Shown here: positions 8,759 to 17,946 of the stretch, one piece after another
Numbering within the stretch: the first letter of the stretch is position 1
Layout of the letters: each line of letters opens with the position of its first letter
NCBI GenBank assembly: GCA_049515555.1
Contig: JBEKTY010000036.1
Location: 1-54,125 of the forward strand
Reading direction: 5' to 3'
Source: JBEKTY01 sp049515555
Lineage (GTDB): Bacteria; Planctomycetota; Planctomycetia; Pirellulales; Thermoguttaceae
Length of the DNA stretch: 54,125 nucleotides
Translations under genes and position numbers: made by a program
The notes under the pieces: generated by a model
The model's input: the letters and a program-made list of their open reading frames with translations, nothing else
Told to the model about the DNA's origin: nothing
The model's database searches: none

Positions 8759-10957
8759 ATGATACGCTTTAGCTTCTTCAGTCGCCGGTACGACAAGGCC
8801 AGGGCCGCGCGGCAACGGCACACGCGGCGGCCCGTGCGATGCGGGCTGGCCACCGGGCTCTCTCTGGAGCAACTGGAAGATCGCCGGTTGCTGACGATCA
8901 TCGTGCCGGGGACGTTTGCCGACACGAATGCCCCGTTCGCCCCGGTTAGCGTCGGGCCCACGGCCGTCTATAACCCACCCCACCTCACATTGCGCGATGC
9001 GGTGATCGAGGCCAACTACCTGTTCGGCACGGTGAACCCGGGCGTGGCCAACACGATCCTACTGCTCTCAGGCACGTATATGCTGAGCATCGCCAACACC
9101 GCCGGGCACGAAGCCCTTTCCAAGACCGGCGACCTGAACATCAACAGCAGCTTGACGATCCAGGGCGCGGCGACGTCGGGCGGCCCCAAGACCACGATCC
9201 AGCAGAAGGCCGCGGATCGCGTGTTTGACGTCAACGCGACCGGTCTGATCGTGAACTTCAACAACCTGACGATCTCGGGCGGGACGGCCGTGGACGACGC
9301 CGTGGCCGGACATCTGCCGGGGGCCTACCCCGCCGAAGGCGGCGGCCTGTGGGCCTCGGGCGATACGCTAGGACTGTCGAACGTGACGTTCAAGGGCGAC
9401 CGGGCCCTGGGCGGGGCCGGGACGGCCACGTCGGTCAGTCAACTTGCGGAGGGCGGCGCCATCTGGGTATCCGGCGGCACGCTGGGCCTTACCGGCGTGA
9501 CGTTCCAGGACAACAGTGCCCTCGGCGGTGCCGGCTTCAACGGCACTGCTACGGCCCCGAACGGCGGCGCCGGCAACAACGGATACGGCGGCGGGCTATA
9601 TGCCACGGGGAGCGTGACAGTGGCCGGCGTCGTGTCACCGGCGGGTAGCGCCAACTTCATCGGCAACAAGGTCGTGGGTGGAAACGGCGGCAACGGCGCT
9701 AACGGCGCGTCGACGGGTGGCGGCGGCGGCCCCGGCGGGTTTGGATTCGGCGGAGGGCTCTATGACGACTCCAGCACGATCACGCTGCGGGGCGGCAGCA
9801 TGAGCTCCAACCTCGCCCAAGGCGGTGCTGGTGGCAAGGGTGGCAACGGCGCCACGCTTGGCGGCGACGGTGGTTACGGCGGCGAGGCCGGCGCCGCCGC
9901 CGCCTGGTTTAGCGGCATCGACACGGTCAGTCTGACCGAAGTTAATATGTCCGCTAACACGTCCCAGAGCGGGGACGGCGGCGCCGGGGGCGCTGGCACG
10001 GGGGCCAGCGGCCATGGCGGCACCGGCGGGACCGCGCTCGGCGGAGGAGACGCCGTTGTCTTCGAAGGCAACACGCTGATCCTCACCTCGGACGTCATCG
10101 ACTCGAATCTCGCGCTAGGCGGCAATGGCGCTGCCGGCGGCGCGGGCGGCGCCGCCGGCAACGGCGGCCTGGGGGGCACGGGCGGCAGCATCTATGGGAC
10201 CGCCGTGTACCAGTTCGGCGGCACGGTTACCGTTACAAACGGCAGCATGTCTGCTAACCGGGCCCTTGGCGGTAATGGCGGCGTCGGCGGAAAGGCGGGC
10301 AGCGGCGGCCAGGGCGGCAGCGGTGGTTACGCTGAAGGCGGCGCACTGTGGGCCTACGGAGGAACGCTGACCGTCACCGGGACCAGCATGGACCTCAATC
10401 TGGCCCAAGCCGGCAACGGCGCAAAGGGCGGCAACAGCAGCGCCGCCAGTGCGACCGGCGGAAAGGGCGGCCAGGGCGGCGGCGCTCAGGGCGGCGGCGT
10501 CTATCTCTTCGATATCACGAGCGCCATGATCGACACGCCCGATCTGTCGGGCAACAAGGCCATCGGTGGCAACGGCGCTAGCGGCGGCACGGGCCACACG
10601 TTGGGCAATGCGGGCAACGGCGGGGAGGCCGATGGCGGCGGCCTGTACACCTATGGCGGCACGACCACCGTGAGCAGCTCGCAGATCGAAATGAACACCG
10701 CTCAGGGCGGCAACGGGGGCCACACCGGCGCCACTGGCACCGGCCTGGGCGGCAACGGCGTGGGCGGCGGCGCCTGCATCGATGGTTCCGGCACTTTGAA
10801 ACTGACCAATTACACTGTCGTCGACCACAATTCGGCCATTGCCGGGCTGGGTTTCCTGGGCGGCACGCCCGCCACGGCCTCCTTTGGCGGCGTCGACCTA
10901 TTCAGCGGCACCTTGGACGAGGACGCGACAGTCCAGGTCTTCGACAATTCACCCTGA
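8759..10957 (+). CDS. exported glycine-rich repeat protein with LEPR-XLL signal
   Basis: 732 residues. Residues 36-46 (LEQLEDRRLLT) match the LEPR-XLL motif found near the N-terminus of very large exported planctomycete proteins, after a basic leader. Residues 50-200 resemble the start of a beta-helix autotransporter-like fold (TLRDAVIEANY, LTISGG). From about residue 200 the protein consists of imperfect repeats in which GGxGGxG-rich stretches (GGNGGNGANG, GGAGGKGGNG) alternate with short beta strands (LTLTSDVIDSNLALGG). The composition recalls mycobacterial PGRS proteins. Probably a surface or matrix protein; no enzymatic site is visible. It ends DNSP with no C-terminal sorting tail, which is short for this class. 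Confidence 0.8.
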   Translation: MIRFSFFSRRYDKARAARQRHTRRPVRCGLATGLSLEQLEDRRLLTIIVPGTFADTNAPFAPVSVGPTAVYNPPHLTLRDAVIEANYLFGTVNPGVANTILLLSGTYMLSIANTAGHEALSKTGDLNINSSLTIQGAATSGGPKTTIQQKAADRVFDVNATGLIVNFNNLTISGGTAVDDAVAGHLPGAYPAEGGGLWASGDTLGLSNVTFKGDRALGGAGTATSVSQLAEGGAIWVSGGTLGLTGVTFQDNSALGGAGFNGTATAPNGGAGNNGYGGGLYATGSVTVAGVVSPAGSANFIGNKVVGGNGGNGANGASTGGGGGPGGFGFGGGLYDDSSTITLRGGSMSSNLAQGGAGGKGGNGATLGGDGGYGGEAGAAAAWFSGIDTVSLTEVNMSANTSQSGDGGAGGAGTGASGHGGTGGTALGGGDAVVFEGNTLILTSDVIDSNLALGGNGAAGGAGGAAGNGGLGGTGGSIYGTAVYQFGGTVTVTNGSMSANRALGGNGGVGGKAGSGGQGGSGGYAEGGALWAYGGTLTVTGTSMDLNLAQAGNGAKGGNSSAASATGGKGGQGGGAQGGGVYLFDITSAMIDTPDLSGNKAIGGNGASGGTGHTLGNAGNGGEADGGGLYTYGGTTTVSSSQIEMNTAQGGNGGHTGATGTGLGGNGVGGGACIDGSGTLKLTNYTVVDHNSAIAGLGFLGGTPATASFGGVDLFSGTLDEDATVQVFDNSP

Positions 10958-10995
10958 CTCGCGTTGTAGCCGGGCTGCGACCGAGCCACATCTCC

Positions 10996-11100
10996 GACCG
11001 AAGGTCTCCCCCTAGCTCGGGAGACCTTCGGTCAGGCCCGCGGCGGGGTCGGAGACCCGCGCCGAACATGGGCGGATGGCACGCGGAGTGTGCCTGCTAC
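10996..11100 (-). repeat. inverted copies of two dispersed repeats
   Basis: 10996-11066 is a diverged inverted copy of the 7597-7660 repeat (CCGAAGGTCTCC ... GGGTCGGAGACCCGCGCCG). 11077-11100 (GGCACGCGGAGTGTGCCTGC) is a half copy of the GGCACACTCCGTGTGCCG palindrome family. Together they fill the gap between convergent genes and may end transcription. Confidence 0.6.
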
Positions 11101-11114
11101 CATGGCGCCGCCCG

Positions 11115-12410
11115 TCACTCCTGCCACTGCACCTCGGTCGTATACGCCTGGTAGGCCAGCTTTAGTTGCTGCGGGCTGACCGCGGCGCGGTGGATCCAGA
11201 TGCGATAGCTGAGGTGGATGGGCTTGCCCGGCGGGAAGGTCTGGCCCTTGACTCCCGGCCAGCCGATACACAGCGGGCCGTAGTGCCGGGTGAGCCAGGT
11301 GGGCGGATAGTCGGGATGCTCCAGCGGTACGAAGATGGCCGCGCCGCTGGGGGCCGATGCGCCGGGGAACTTCGCCGTCAGATCGGCCCAGGGCAGGGGC
11401 GTATCGGGCAGATCGGCGCTGCCGCTGCCGCCGGGCACGGTAATCGTCGAATCCTTCTCGGCTTGGACCGCGAAGCGCATGGTCAACCCGCCGTAGCTCT
11501 TGCCCTCGGCCCCGCGGAGGGTGATGGGGCGATCGACGGGGATCCAGGTGAAGTCGAGGTCCAGGGCTCGCTCGTCTCGCGCCGCCGCGGTGACCCGCAG
11601 CCAGACCCGCTCGATCATCACTTTCCTGTCGCCCACGAACCAGCCGTTCTCGACGCCCAGCACGGCCGCCGCCGGCCCGCTCTGCCGGCCGAGCCAGGCG
11701 ACGAACTCCGGCCGGATGCCCTGGTTCACCCACAGATCGTATTCATGGCCGTCGATGGTCACGTGCGGCCAGGTCCAGAACACGCCGTGATGATGGTAGT
11801 GGTCCTTGGGGAAATCGTCGGTGAGGCATTCGCCCTCCAGGCCCCACAACGGATGGATATAGCAGGCCCGGCTGCGGCGGCCATCGCTCGGCGGCACGCT
11901 GTGGTTGGTGATCGTGCCATAATTGTAGACGAGCACGGGGCGGCCGCCGTCAGAGAGCTTGAGCGAGCGGCCGCGGTCGGGCTCGAACCGCCAGCCGTTG
12001 GGCTGGGCGTCGGCCGGCTGAACGTCGGCCAGCGGGGCAGGTTCCAGCCGGAATCGGCGCAGGGCGGCGCCGGCCCGCGGCGGGATGTCGGCCACTAGCC
12101 GGCCGTGCTCGGCCGCCGGCGTGCCGTCGGCCGAAAGCAGGGGCACCAACTGGGCGGGCAACCGGTCGCCCGTCCGGCCCCGCACGTCAAGCTCTGCCAA
12201 CTGCCACGGCCCTTCCGGCGGCGTGGGAAGCTTCTCACGCGGCAGATCGACCGCGACGTACAACGCCGCCGCCCTGGCGGGCACAACCAGCACCGGCCGC
12301 GGCTGGCCCGCCGGCCCGGCTTCCGCCGCCACGGCGGACCGATGTGCGGTGGGCCAAAACGACAGAATTGTCAACAGCGCCGAGGAGCAGAGCATAGTCC
12401 GTCGTTGCAT
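11115..12410 (-). CDS. DUF6807 / PmoA-like family secreted protein
   Basis: About 431 residues. The ATG at 12410 follows CGGAG at 8-nt spacing and opens a signal peptide (MLCSSALLTILSFWPTAHRSAVAA); a GTG further upstream is less likely. The C-terminal 270 residues match the family once called methane oxygenase PmoA (now DUF6807): RPVLVYNYGTI, DHYHHHGVFWTWPHV, TWIPVDRPITLRGAEGKSYGGL, HYGPLCIGWPG. Despite the old name these are not membrane methane monooxygenases. They are common in planctomycetes beside sugar oxidoreductases and sulfatases. The His-rich DHYHHHG segment could bind metal. Function unknown. Confidence 0.8.
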   Translation of the reverse strand: MQRRTMLCSSALLTILSFWPTAHRSAVAAEAGPAGQPRPVLVVPARAAALYVAVDLPREKLPTPPEGPWQLAELDVRGRTGDRLPAQLVPLLSADGTPAAEHGRLVADIPPRAGAALRRFRLEPAPLADVQPADAQPNGWRFEPDRGRSLKLSDGGRPVLVYNYGTITNHSVPPSDGRRSRACYIHPLWGLEGECLTDDFPKDHYHHHGVFWTWPHVTIDGHEYDLWVNQGIRPEFVAWLGRQSGPAAAVLGVENGWFVGDRKVMIERVWLRVTAAARDERALDLDFTWIPVDRPITLRGAEGKSYGGLTMRFAVQAEKDSTITVPGGSGSADLPDTPLPWADLTAKFPGASAPSGAAIFVPLEHPDYPPTWLTRHYGPLCIGWPGVKGQTFPPGKPIHLSYRIWIHRAAVSPQQLKLAYQAYTTEVQWQE

Positions 12411-12548
12411 GGTAATGGCTCCGAGGGGTGAATACTGTTTGATTGTCCTCACCTAAGCCCAGCCTTCCGTCCGTCGCCCGTGGTCCGTCGTCCGTCGCCG
12501 TTTACTTGCCCTGGCCCTCTCCCGGAGGGAGAGGGGACCTAACAGTCC

Positions 12549-12701
12549 CCAAATCCCCATATCCCCAAATCCCCAAATCCCTAAATCCCCAAATCCCCAA
12601 ATCCCTAAATCCCCAAATCCCTAAATCCCCAAATCCCTAAATCCCCAAATCCCTAAATCCCCAAATCCCTAAATCCCCAAATCCCTACATCCCTAAATCC
12701 C
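12549..12701. repeat. CCCCAAATCCCTAAAT simple-sequence array
   Basis: About 150 nt of irregular tandem CCAAATCCC / CTAAATCCC units, preceded by the CCCTCTCCCGGAGGGAGAGGG palindrome at about 12517-12538. The array overlaps the last codons of the redoxin gene, whose TAG stop is one repeat unit read on the minus strand. Confidence 0.9.
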
Positions 12702-15170
12702 GTCCACCCGCAACGCCTCCAGGCCGTTCTCGGAGGCGACCAACAGCACCGGCTTGCCGTCGATCTCGGTCGTGGCCAGGCCGGCCAGCACGGACCCGTA
12801 GTTGAACTGGTCGATCGGTTTGCCGTCGGCGGCCAGGATGTGAATCGAGCCGTCGCAGCCGGGCAGGAGCCACTGGCCGGGTGCGTCGGCCCTCAGCCGG
12901 CCGGCGATGATCGGCTCGATGGGCTGCAAGTGCCTCCCTTTCGGCAGCGAATACTTCCACAGCACATCGCCCTTGAGGTTGATGCCGAGGACCACTGGCT
13001 GGACTTCCAGGCCGGTGCGCTCGATGCTCGCGGGCGGGCTCTCCAGGCTGGTCGACAAGGCGCACCACAGCGGCTGGCCGTCGCCCTTCAGGTCGGCCGC
13101 CAGGATCGAGCGTACCGGCCAGTTGGGCACCGTGACGCTGTCGCGCAGCTCGCCCTTGGCGTCCAGCACGGCCAATCGGCCGCTCTCGTTGGCGCAGAGC
13201 AGCTCGCGGCGGCCTTTGGCGTCGGGCGCCGTAAAGGCCGTCCGCACCACGCTGGCCAAGGAGCGATTGGACCAGATCCGCTTTCCGTCGGGTGCGACCG
13301 CCTGGATCCCGGCCGCGCCGTAGTAACCCACGTAGGCCGTCAGCCGGCCCTCGCCGGCCAGGTCGCCCAGCTCGACGTCGGCGATGCCGGTGTGCGGGTT
13401 CTTCAGCGCGTCCTCCGGGAAGACCAATCGCGGCTGCCAATCCTCGTCGAACCAAAACAGCCGCTGCTGCCCCTGGGCGAAGGCGGCGAACTGCCGGCGG
13501 CCGCCGGCCAGGCCCGTCCGCAAATTGCAGATCAGCTCTTCGGGCTGCAACTGCGGCTTGTGGCTGGCAATGCTGCGGCCGTCGGGGCCCACTTCGGTAA
13601 CGCCCTTCCATTCGTCGATGACGTAGATCCGCGACGGGCCGCCCGCGGGGCCCACCACCAGGATGTTGCCGGGCGATTTCAGGTCCGGCGCCTTCCACAG
13701 CGGCACGAGCTTCAGCGTCTTGGGCTGGCTCCGCGGGGCGGGCTTGACCGCCTTGGGCTCCTCCGGCAGCTTGCCCTGGAACACGTCGTCCACCCACTTC
13801 TCCGCCTGCTTAAGCGTTTCCTGGTACCGTGCCGCCGACTCCTTGGCCAGGTCTGCGCCGGAGAGGAGCTTATCGATTCGCGCCGGCAGGCCGCCGGCCA
13901 GTCCCGGGCCCTCGTCCATCTCGCAGTACTGGACGCTGCCGTCGGCCCCCAGCAGCACCACGGCCGGCAGTCCCCACACCCGCAGGGCCCGGCCGGCCTG
14001 TTGCTCCGAGTCGCGGACGATCGGCATCGAGAGCTTCATCTGCTGGGCCGCGCTGTCGAGGGTCTTGTTCTCGACTTCCGCCGGGTCCATGCTCACGGCC
14101 AGCAGGGCCACGCGGTCGTTGCCCCGGTACTTCTCGTGAATCTTCTGCACCTCCGGCATGACGGCCTGGCAGGCCGGCACTCCGGCCGCCCAGAAGGCCA
14201 GCACCACCACCTTGCCGGCCAGCGACGCCGATGTGACCGCCTTGCCCGCCAGATCGACGAGCTTCAGCTCCGGCGCTTTCTTCCCCAGCAGTCCGAACAT
14301 CTCGGGCGGCTGGAAGACCTTCAGTTGCTCGGCCGTCGGTTCGGGCTCGAACTGGAAGGCCTTGGGATCGACGCTGCCGCCGAGTTCCGCGCCGGTGAAG
14401 TCGGCCACCAGCGACGCGCTTTGCACCTGCCCTTCCCCGCCTAACGCCTGTCGCGGCACGTTGCCGGGAAACACCATGCGGCGCAGGACGTATGTCTTCC
14501 GGTCGATCCAGAGCACGGTCCCGCCGTCGGGCGACTTGGCCTCCGCGCGATAACAATCGATGTCGCCGATCCGGCCGGGCTCCAGGAGCGAGACCTCCGC
14601 GTCGCCCAGCATTTTCTTCAGCGGGTCGTCTTCCAGCAGCAAGACCAACTGGGGCGGCAGCAGCATCAGTTGCGGGATCTGGCCGGCGAAGCCCTGCGTC
14701 AGGGCCTGGTGCAAGACACGGTCGGCAAACAGCGCCTCGAGGGTGAGCTTGACCGGGGCGGAGCGCACCACGAATTGCCCCGGCAGGTTCCGAATAAAAG
14801 CGTTCCATTGCCGGCCATCGCTGACGACCACCCCCTGGTTGCTCTCGACGTGCAGGCGGTTCGGCCGCAGCAGTTGGACGGAGAACTTGGCAGTCCAGTC
14901 CAACGGCCCGCCCGTGGTCTGGGCCTCCAGATGCAGCGTGCCGAAGTCGGCATAGCTGGCCGCCTTCTTGTACGCCTGTGCCATCCGCTCCAGCACCTCG
15001 TGGGCCGACGGCGGATTGGCCGGCTCCTGCGTTTGGCCGGCCTTCTGCCCGGCCGACTCCTCCGGACCGCCGGCCGGGGTCTCCGACCGCCGGCAACCGC
15101 CGATCAACACCCCGACCCCGGCCAGACAAACCAACCATCCGAGTAAACGGGCCAATCGCGACATCGTCAT
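12693..15170 (-). CDS. large lipoprotein: DUF2092-like, degenerate redoxin and beta-propeller domains
   Basis: 825 residues from the ATG at 15170; the ATG two codons in (15164) has better spacing to AGGA and may be the true start. Residues 10-26 are a lipoprotein signal (LIGGC). Residues 55-285 resemble an LolA/DUF2092 outer-membrane-lipoprotein fold (MAQAYKKAASYADFGTLHLE). Residues 290-435 are a TlpA/AhpC-type thioredoxin fold, but the active site reads FWAAGVPAC, so the N-terminal redox Cys is Val331 and only Cys334 remains. Residues 480-825 hold FG-GAP/WD-like blades (ILAADLKGDGQ, DVELGDLAGEG). A disulfide exchange role is therefore doubtful; ligand sensing or peroxiredoxin-like one-Cys chemistry are alternatives. 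Confidence 0.82.
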   Translation of the reverse strand: MTMSRLARLLGWLVCLAGVGVLIGGCRRSETPAGGPEESAGQKAGQTQEPANPPSAHEVLERMAQAYKKAASYADFGTLHLEAQTTGGPLDWTAKFSVQLLRPNRLHVESNQGVVVSDGRQWNAFIRNLPGQFVVRSAPVKLTLEALFADRVLHQALTQGFAGQIPQLMLLPPQLVLLLEDDPLKKMLGDAEVSLLEPGRIGDIDCYRAEAKSPDGGTVLWIDRKTYVLRRMVFPGNVPRQALGGEGQVQSASLVADFTGAELGGSVDPKAFQFEPEPTAEQLKVFQPPEMFGLLGKKAPELKLVDLAGKAVTSASLAGKVVVLAFWAAGVPACQAVMPEVQKIHEKYRGNDRVALLAVSMDPAEVENKTLDSAAQQMKLSMPIVRDSEQQAGRALRVWGLPAVVLLGADGSVQYCEMDEGPGLAGGLPARIDKLLSGADLAKESAARYQETLKQAEKWVDDVFQGKLPEEPKAVKPAPRSQPKTLKLVPLWKAPDLKSPGNILVVGPAGGPSRIYVIDEWKGVTEVGPDGRSIASHKPQLQPEELICNLRTGLAGGRRQFAAFAQGQQRLFWFDEDWQPRLVFPEDALKNPHTGIADVELGDLAGEGRLTAYVGYYGAAGIQAVAPDGKRIWSNRSLASVVRTAFTAPDAKGRRELLCANESGRLAVLDAKGELRDSVTVPNWPVRSILAADLKGDGQPLWCALSTSLESPPASIERTGLEVQPVVLGINLKGDVLWKYSLPKGRHLQPIEPIIAGRLRADAPGQWLLPGCDGSIHILAADGKPIDQFNYGSVLAGLATTEIDGKPVLLVASENGLEALRVDGI

Positions 15171-15339
15171 GTCCTGTTAGAAGTTGGAAGTTAGGAGTTA
15201 CTTCTAACCCCTGGCTAGATTATTTTCCAACTCGGCCTTCGCGTAAAGCTCGACTTCTTGACCCCGCGGGGATTGTCCAGAATAATGATGGCTTGGAGGT
15301 CGTGTTCACCCAGTTGCCCTATTTGCGCAGTTTGTCTAA

Positions 15340-16566
15340 ATGCCTGTCTTGCGATATGGGGCCGATTTGTCGGTCTGCCTGGAGTTTGCCAATGGCGCCC
15401 AGCCGCAGCAGTGCGGCATGCCGCGTGGCGAGCCGCTGACCGATATGGCCGGCGCGGTTTCTACGGCGCTGGAAAGCCCCTTGGGCTATCCACCGCTGCG
15501 TCAGACCGCCACGCCCGGCGACCGTGTGGTGCTCTCCGTCGGTCGTGGGGTCCCGCAGGTCGCCCAGGTGACGGCCGCCGTCGTCGACAGCCTGATGGCG
15601 GCCGGCGTCGAGCCCGACGGCATTAGCGTCCTGCGGACCGAGGCCGACTTGGACGCCGGCGGCGAGAACCCCTGCCGGTTGCTCCAGGGCGTGGCGGGCC
15701 AGCGCATTCGCCTTCTGACCCACGACCCGCTCAATCGTGGCAATCTGGCCTACCTGGCGGCCACCGACCAGGGCGAGCCCATCCTCCTGAACCGCCTGCT
15801 GACCGACGCCGACCTGGTGCTCCCCATCGACTGCCTCCAGGCGGAGCGAACCCCGGGCTACTTCGGCATCCATTCGTCGATCTTTCCCGATCTGTCGGAC
15901 CAGCGGACCCAGGTCCGGTTCCGGCAGTTGGCGGAGTCGGCGTACCGCGGGCCCCGGCGCCGCGAGCTCGCGCGAGAGGTAGACCAGGTGGCCTGGCTGC
16001 TGGGGATCAACTTCACGATCCAACTTGTGCCGGCGGCCGGCGACGGAGTGCTGGGCGTCGTGGCCGGCGAGAGCACCGCGGTACGGCGGCGCGGCCGGGA
16101 GCTGTATCGGGCAGCGTGGGCCTCGGGCGTCGCCCGCCGGACCAGTCTGGTCGTGGCGACAATCGAGGGCGGGGCCCGCCAGCAGACCTGGGAGAACCTG
16201 GGCCGGGCACTGGCGCGGGCCACCCGCTTGGCCGAAGACGGCGGGGCAGTGGCCGTCTGCTGCGAGTTGGCGGCCCAGCCCGGTCCCGCCCTCCAACGCC
16301 TGGTCGGCGCACGCTCGCGGCAGTCGGTCCTGCGGCAGATCCGCCGCGAGTGCCCCGCCGACGCCCTGCCCGCCACGCAACTAGCCCGGGCCCTGGATCA
16401 CGGCCGCGTGTACCTGCTCAGCCGGCTGGATCCCGCCCTGGTGGAAGATCTGGAAATGGTCCCCGTGGGCGGCCCGGAAGAACTCGCCCGGCTCGCCCGG
16501 CGAAACCATTCCTGTACCCTGCTGGCCAACGCCGCGCAGGCCATAGTGACCGTCGAGAACGATTAA
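15340..16566 (+). CDS. LarA-like DUF2088 protein
   Basis: 408 residues with the DUF2088 fold of nickel-pincer lactate racemase LarA. Visible features are RQTATPGDRVVLSVGRGVPQ (the LarA loop usually carries DRTR here), PDGISVLRTEAD, LTHDPLNRGNLAYL and DLVLPIDCLQ. The second half is divergent and lacks a clear copy of the LarA catalytic His pair, so a racemase role should not be assumed. Many planctomycete relatives are equally diverged. The ATG at 15340 is taken; no strong Shine-Dalgarno sequence is seen. It is divergent from the redoxin gene, and the 169-nt gap between them should hold both promoters. Confidence 0.7.
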   Translation: MPVLRYGADLSVCLEFANGAQPQQCGMPRGEPLTDMAGAVSTALESPLGYPPLRQTATPGDRVVLSVGRGVPQVAQVTAAVVDSLMAAGVEPDGISVLRTEADLDAGGENPCRLLQGVAGQRIRLLTHDPLNRGNLAYLAATDQGEPILLNRLLTDADLVLPIDCLQAERTPGYFGIHSSIFPDLSDQRTQVRFRQLAESAYRGPRRRELAREVDQVAWLLGINFTIQLVPAAGDGVLGVVAGESTAVRRRGRELYRAAWASGVARRTSLVVATIEGGARQQTWENLGRALARATRLAEDGGAVAVCCELAAQPGPALQRLVGARSRQSVLRQIRRECPADALPATQLARALDHGRVYLLSRLDPALVEDLEMVPVGGPEELARLARRNHSCTLLANAAQAIVTVEND

Positions 16567-16644
16567 GAGCAGTTGACAGTTGTCGGTTGTCAGTTGTCAG
16601 TTCTGTAGGGCGGGTCGAGCCCGAGCGAGCCCCACCAAGATTTT
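16567..16644. repeat. TTGTCAGTTGTCGG repeats and one GGTGGGGCTCG palindrome
   Basis: AGTTGACAGTTGTCGGTTGTCAGTT units (16570-16602) are followed by a palindrome copy (16614-16638). The same TTGTCAGTTGTC units recur at 40258-40302. The gap lies between convergent genes. Confidence 0.7.
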
Positions 16645-17781
16645 TCAGCCCTCGGTCGAATATCCGTAACGCTCGAAGTATGGCTGCCAGCGGCGGCGGA
16701 CCTCGGCCCGCCACTGCGGCGATAACTCGTGGCGATTGGTCGGGTAATTGGCCCGGACCTGGAAATACTGGCCGATGGCCGGCTCAACTCGATCGAATCG
16801 GCCCAAGCCGAACCGCTCGTAGATCGCCCGCACCTGGCCCACCGGGTCTTGCAGCAGGTCTTCAAAGCGGACCTGGTGCCAGTGGGCGGGCGGCACCAAC
16901 CCCCGGGTTGCATCCAGCCGCTCGTGCAGGCGGACGAACGTTCGCAGCACCTCTTCTTCCAGGCCTGCGTAGGTCGGCTGCTGATAACCTTGCCAGGCGT
17001 AGAGCGATTTCCACAGGTGCACGGTCGATGCGAAAACCTCGTACGGATTGCGGACCATGTGGATGAATCGCGCGGCGGGAAACATTTCCAGCAAGATCGG
17101 CAGGCGGAAGCTGTGCGTGGGCGACTTCAGCACCAGCCGGCCCGGCCGCTTGTAGAGCACCTGCTTCAGAAACCCGAGCAGGGCGAGCTTCCAGCGGCGG
17201 CGGCCGGCCGGGCTAACCCGCTCCAGGTCCAGGTACTCGGGGTACGGCGGCGGCCGATTGGGAAAGGCCATCGCGGCATACGGGCTGGGAAGGCCCAGGT
17301 TGCACAGGGCCCACTCGTCTTCCTGCGGCCGGTCCCAGCCCATGTCCATGGCGTCGATCGGTCGGCGGGTCGGCAGCAGGAATCCGATCCACCCCCGCAG
17401 CAGCGGCTCGGTCAGCAGGAAATGGCCCGGCACGAAGCATTCGTAGGTCGTCGGCGCGCGGTGCCGCGGGTCCAGCGCCAACAACTCGTGCAGCAGGGTC
17501 GTGCCGGTCCGCCAATGCCCGATGATGAAGATCGGGTCCTGCTGTAACCGGACGCCTTGGGTCCGCGCGCCGAAGAAGAACGTCTGAAGGCTGCCCAGGG
17601 CGGTATTCAGCAGGCTGAAAAGAACGTCTTGCGAGCAGTCGGCCCACGAGGCGGGCCGCACCCGCAGACCGCCGCGGAGCAGCAGCCGCGCCAGTCCGAA
17701 GAAGTCGGCCCCGAACCAGACGGCCGCCTGGTGCCAAGCGGGACGAGGAAAATCCTGGCGTTGCGGCGGGCACTGGCTCAT
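16645..17781 (-). CDS. sulfotransferase family protein
   Basis: 378 residues, PAPS-dependent sulfotransferase fold (Sulfotransfer_3 type). The 5'-phosphosulfate loop is IIGHWRTGTTLLHELL (residues 86-101). The 3'-phosphate site is FIHMVRNPYEVFASTVHL, with Arg and Ser in the expected places. KSPTHSFRLP lies between them and RFEDLLQDP near the C-terminus. It would transfer sulfate from PAPS to a hydroxyl on a carbohydrate, lipid or protein, in the cytoplasm. Sulfotransferases and sulfatases often coexist in planctomycetes, but the 13 kb to the sulfatase here gives no operon link. The acceptor is unknown. Confidence 0.88.
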   Translation of the reverse strand: MSQCPPQRQDFPRPAWHQAAVWFGADFFGLARLLLRGGLRVRPASWADCSQDVLFSLLNTALGSLQTFFFGARTQGVRLQQDPIFIIGHWRTGTTLLHELLALDPRHRAPTTYECFVPGHFLLTEPLLRGWIGFLLPTRRPIDAMDMGWDRPQEDEWALCNLGLPSPYAAMAFPNRPPPYPEYLDLERVSPAGRRRWKLALLGFLKQVLYKRPGRLVLKSPTHSFRLPILLEMFPAARFIHMVRNPYEVFASTVHLWKSLYAWQGYQQPTYAGLEEEVLRTFVRLHERLDATRGLVPPAHWHQVRFEDLLQDPVGQVRAIYERFGLGRFDRVEPAIGQYFQVRANYPTNRHELSPQWRAEVRRRWQPYFERYGYSTEG

Positions 17782-17880
17782 TTTTCGGCCGATAGTCTAT
17801 TGTATCTTGCGGAATCTCAGGGTAGCGGCGAGTACGCAGCAACCGCTGGGCTGTGCTGCAGAACCGCTTTGCGGTTCAGA

Positions 17881-17941
17881 TGTATCCGGCACACTCCGTG
17901 TGCCGCTGCCGACGGTCGGCACACGGCGTGTGCCGGATACA
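17881..17941. repeat. palindromic element, TGTATCCGGCACAC family
   Basis: 61 nt: TGTATCCGGCACACTCCGTG, a short loop and the complementary arm ending CCGGATACA. It lies 5 nt beyond the TGA of the FGE-like gene (TGAGACAATGTATCCGG on the minus strand) and could act as its terminator. Other copies are at 19253-19323 and 35559-35620, with half or diverged copies at about 1308-1384 and 11077-11100. Confidence 0.9.
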
Positions 17942-17946
17942 TTGTC

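Noticed and set aside
12549..12701. CRISPR-like array
   Set aside because: Units are 7-9 nt direct repeats with no spacers; no cas genes nearby.
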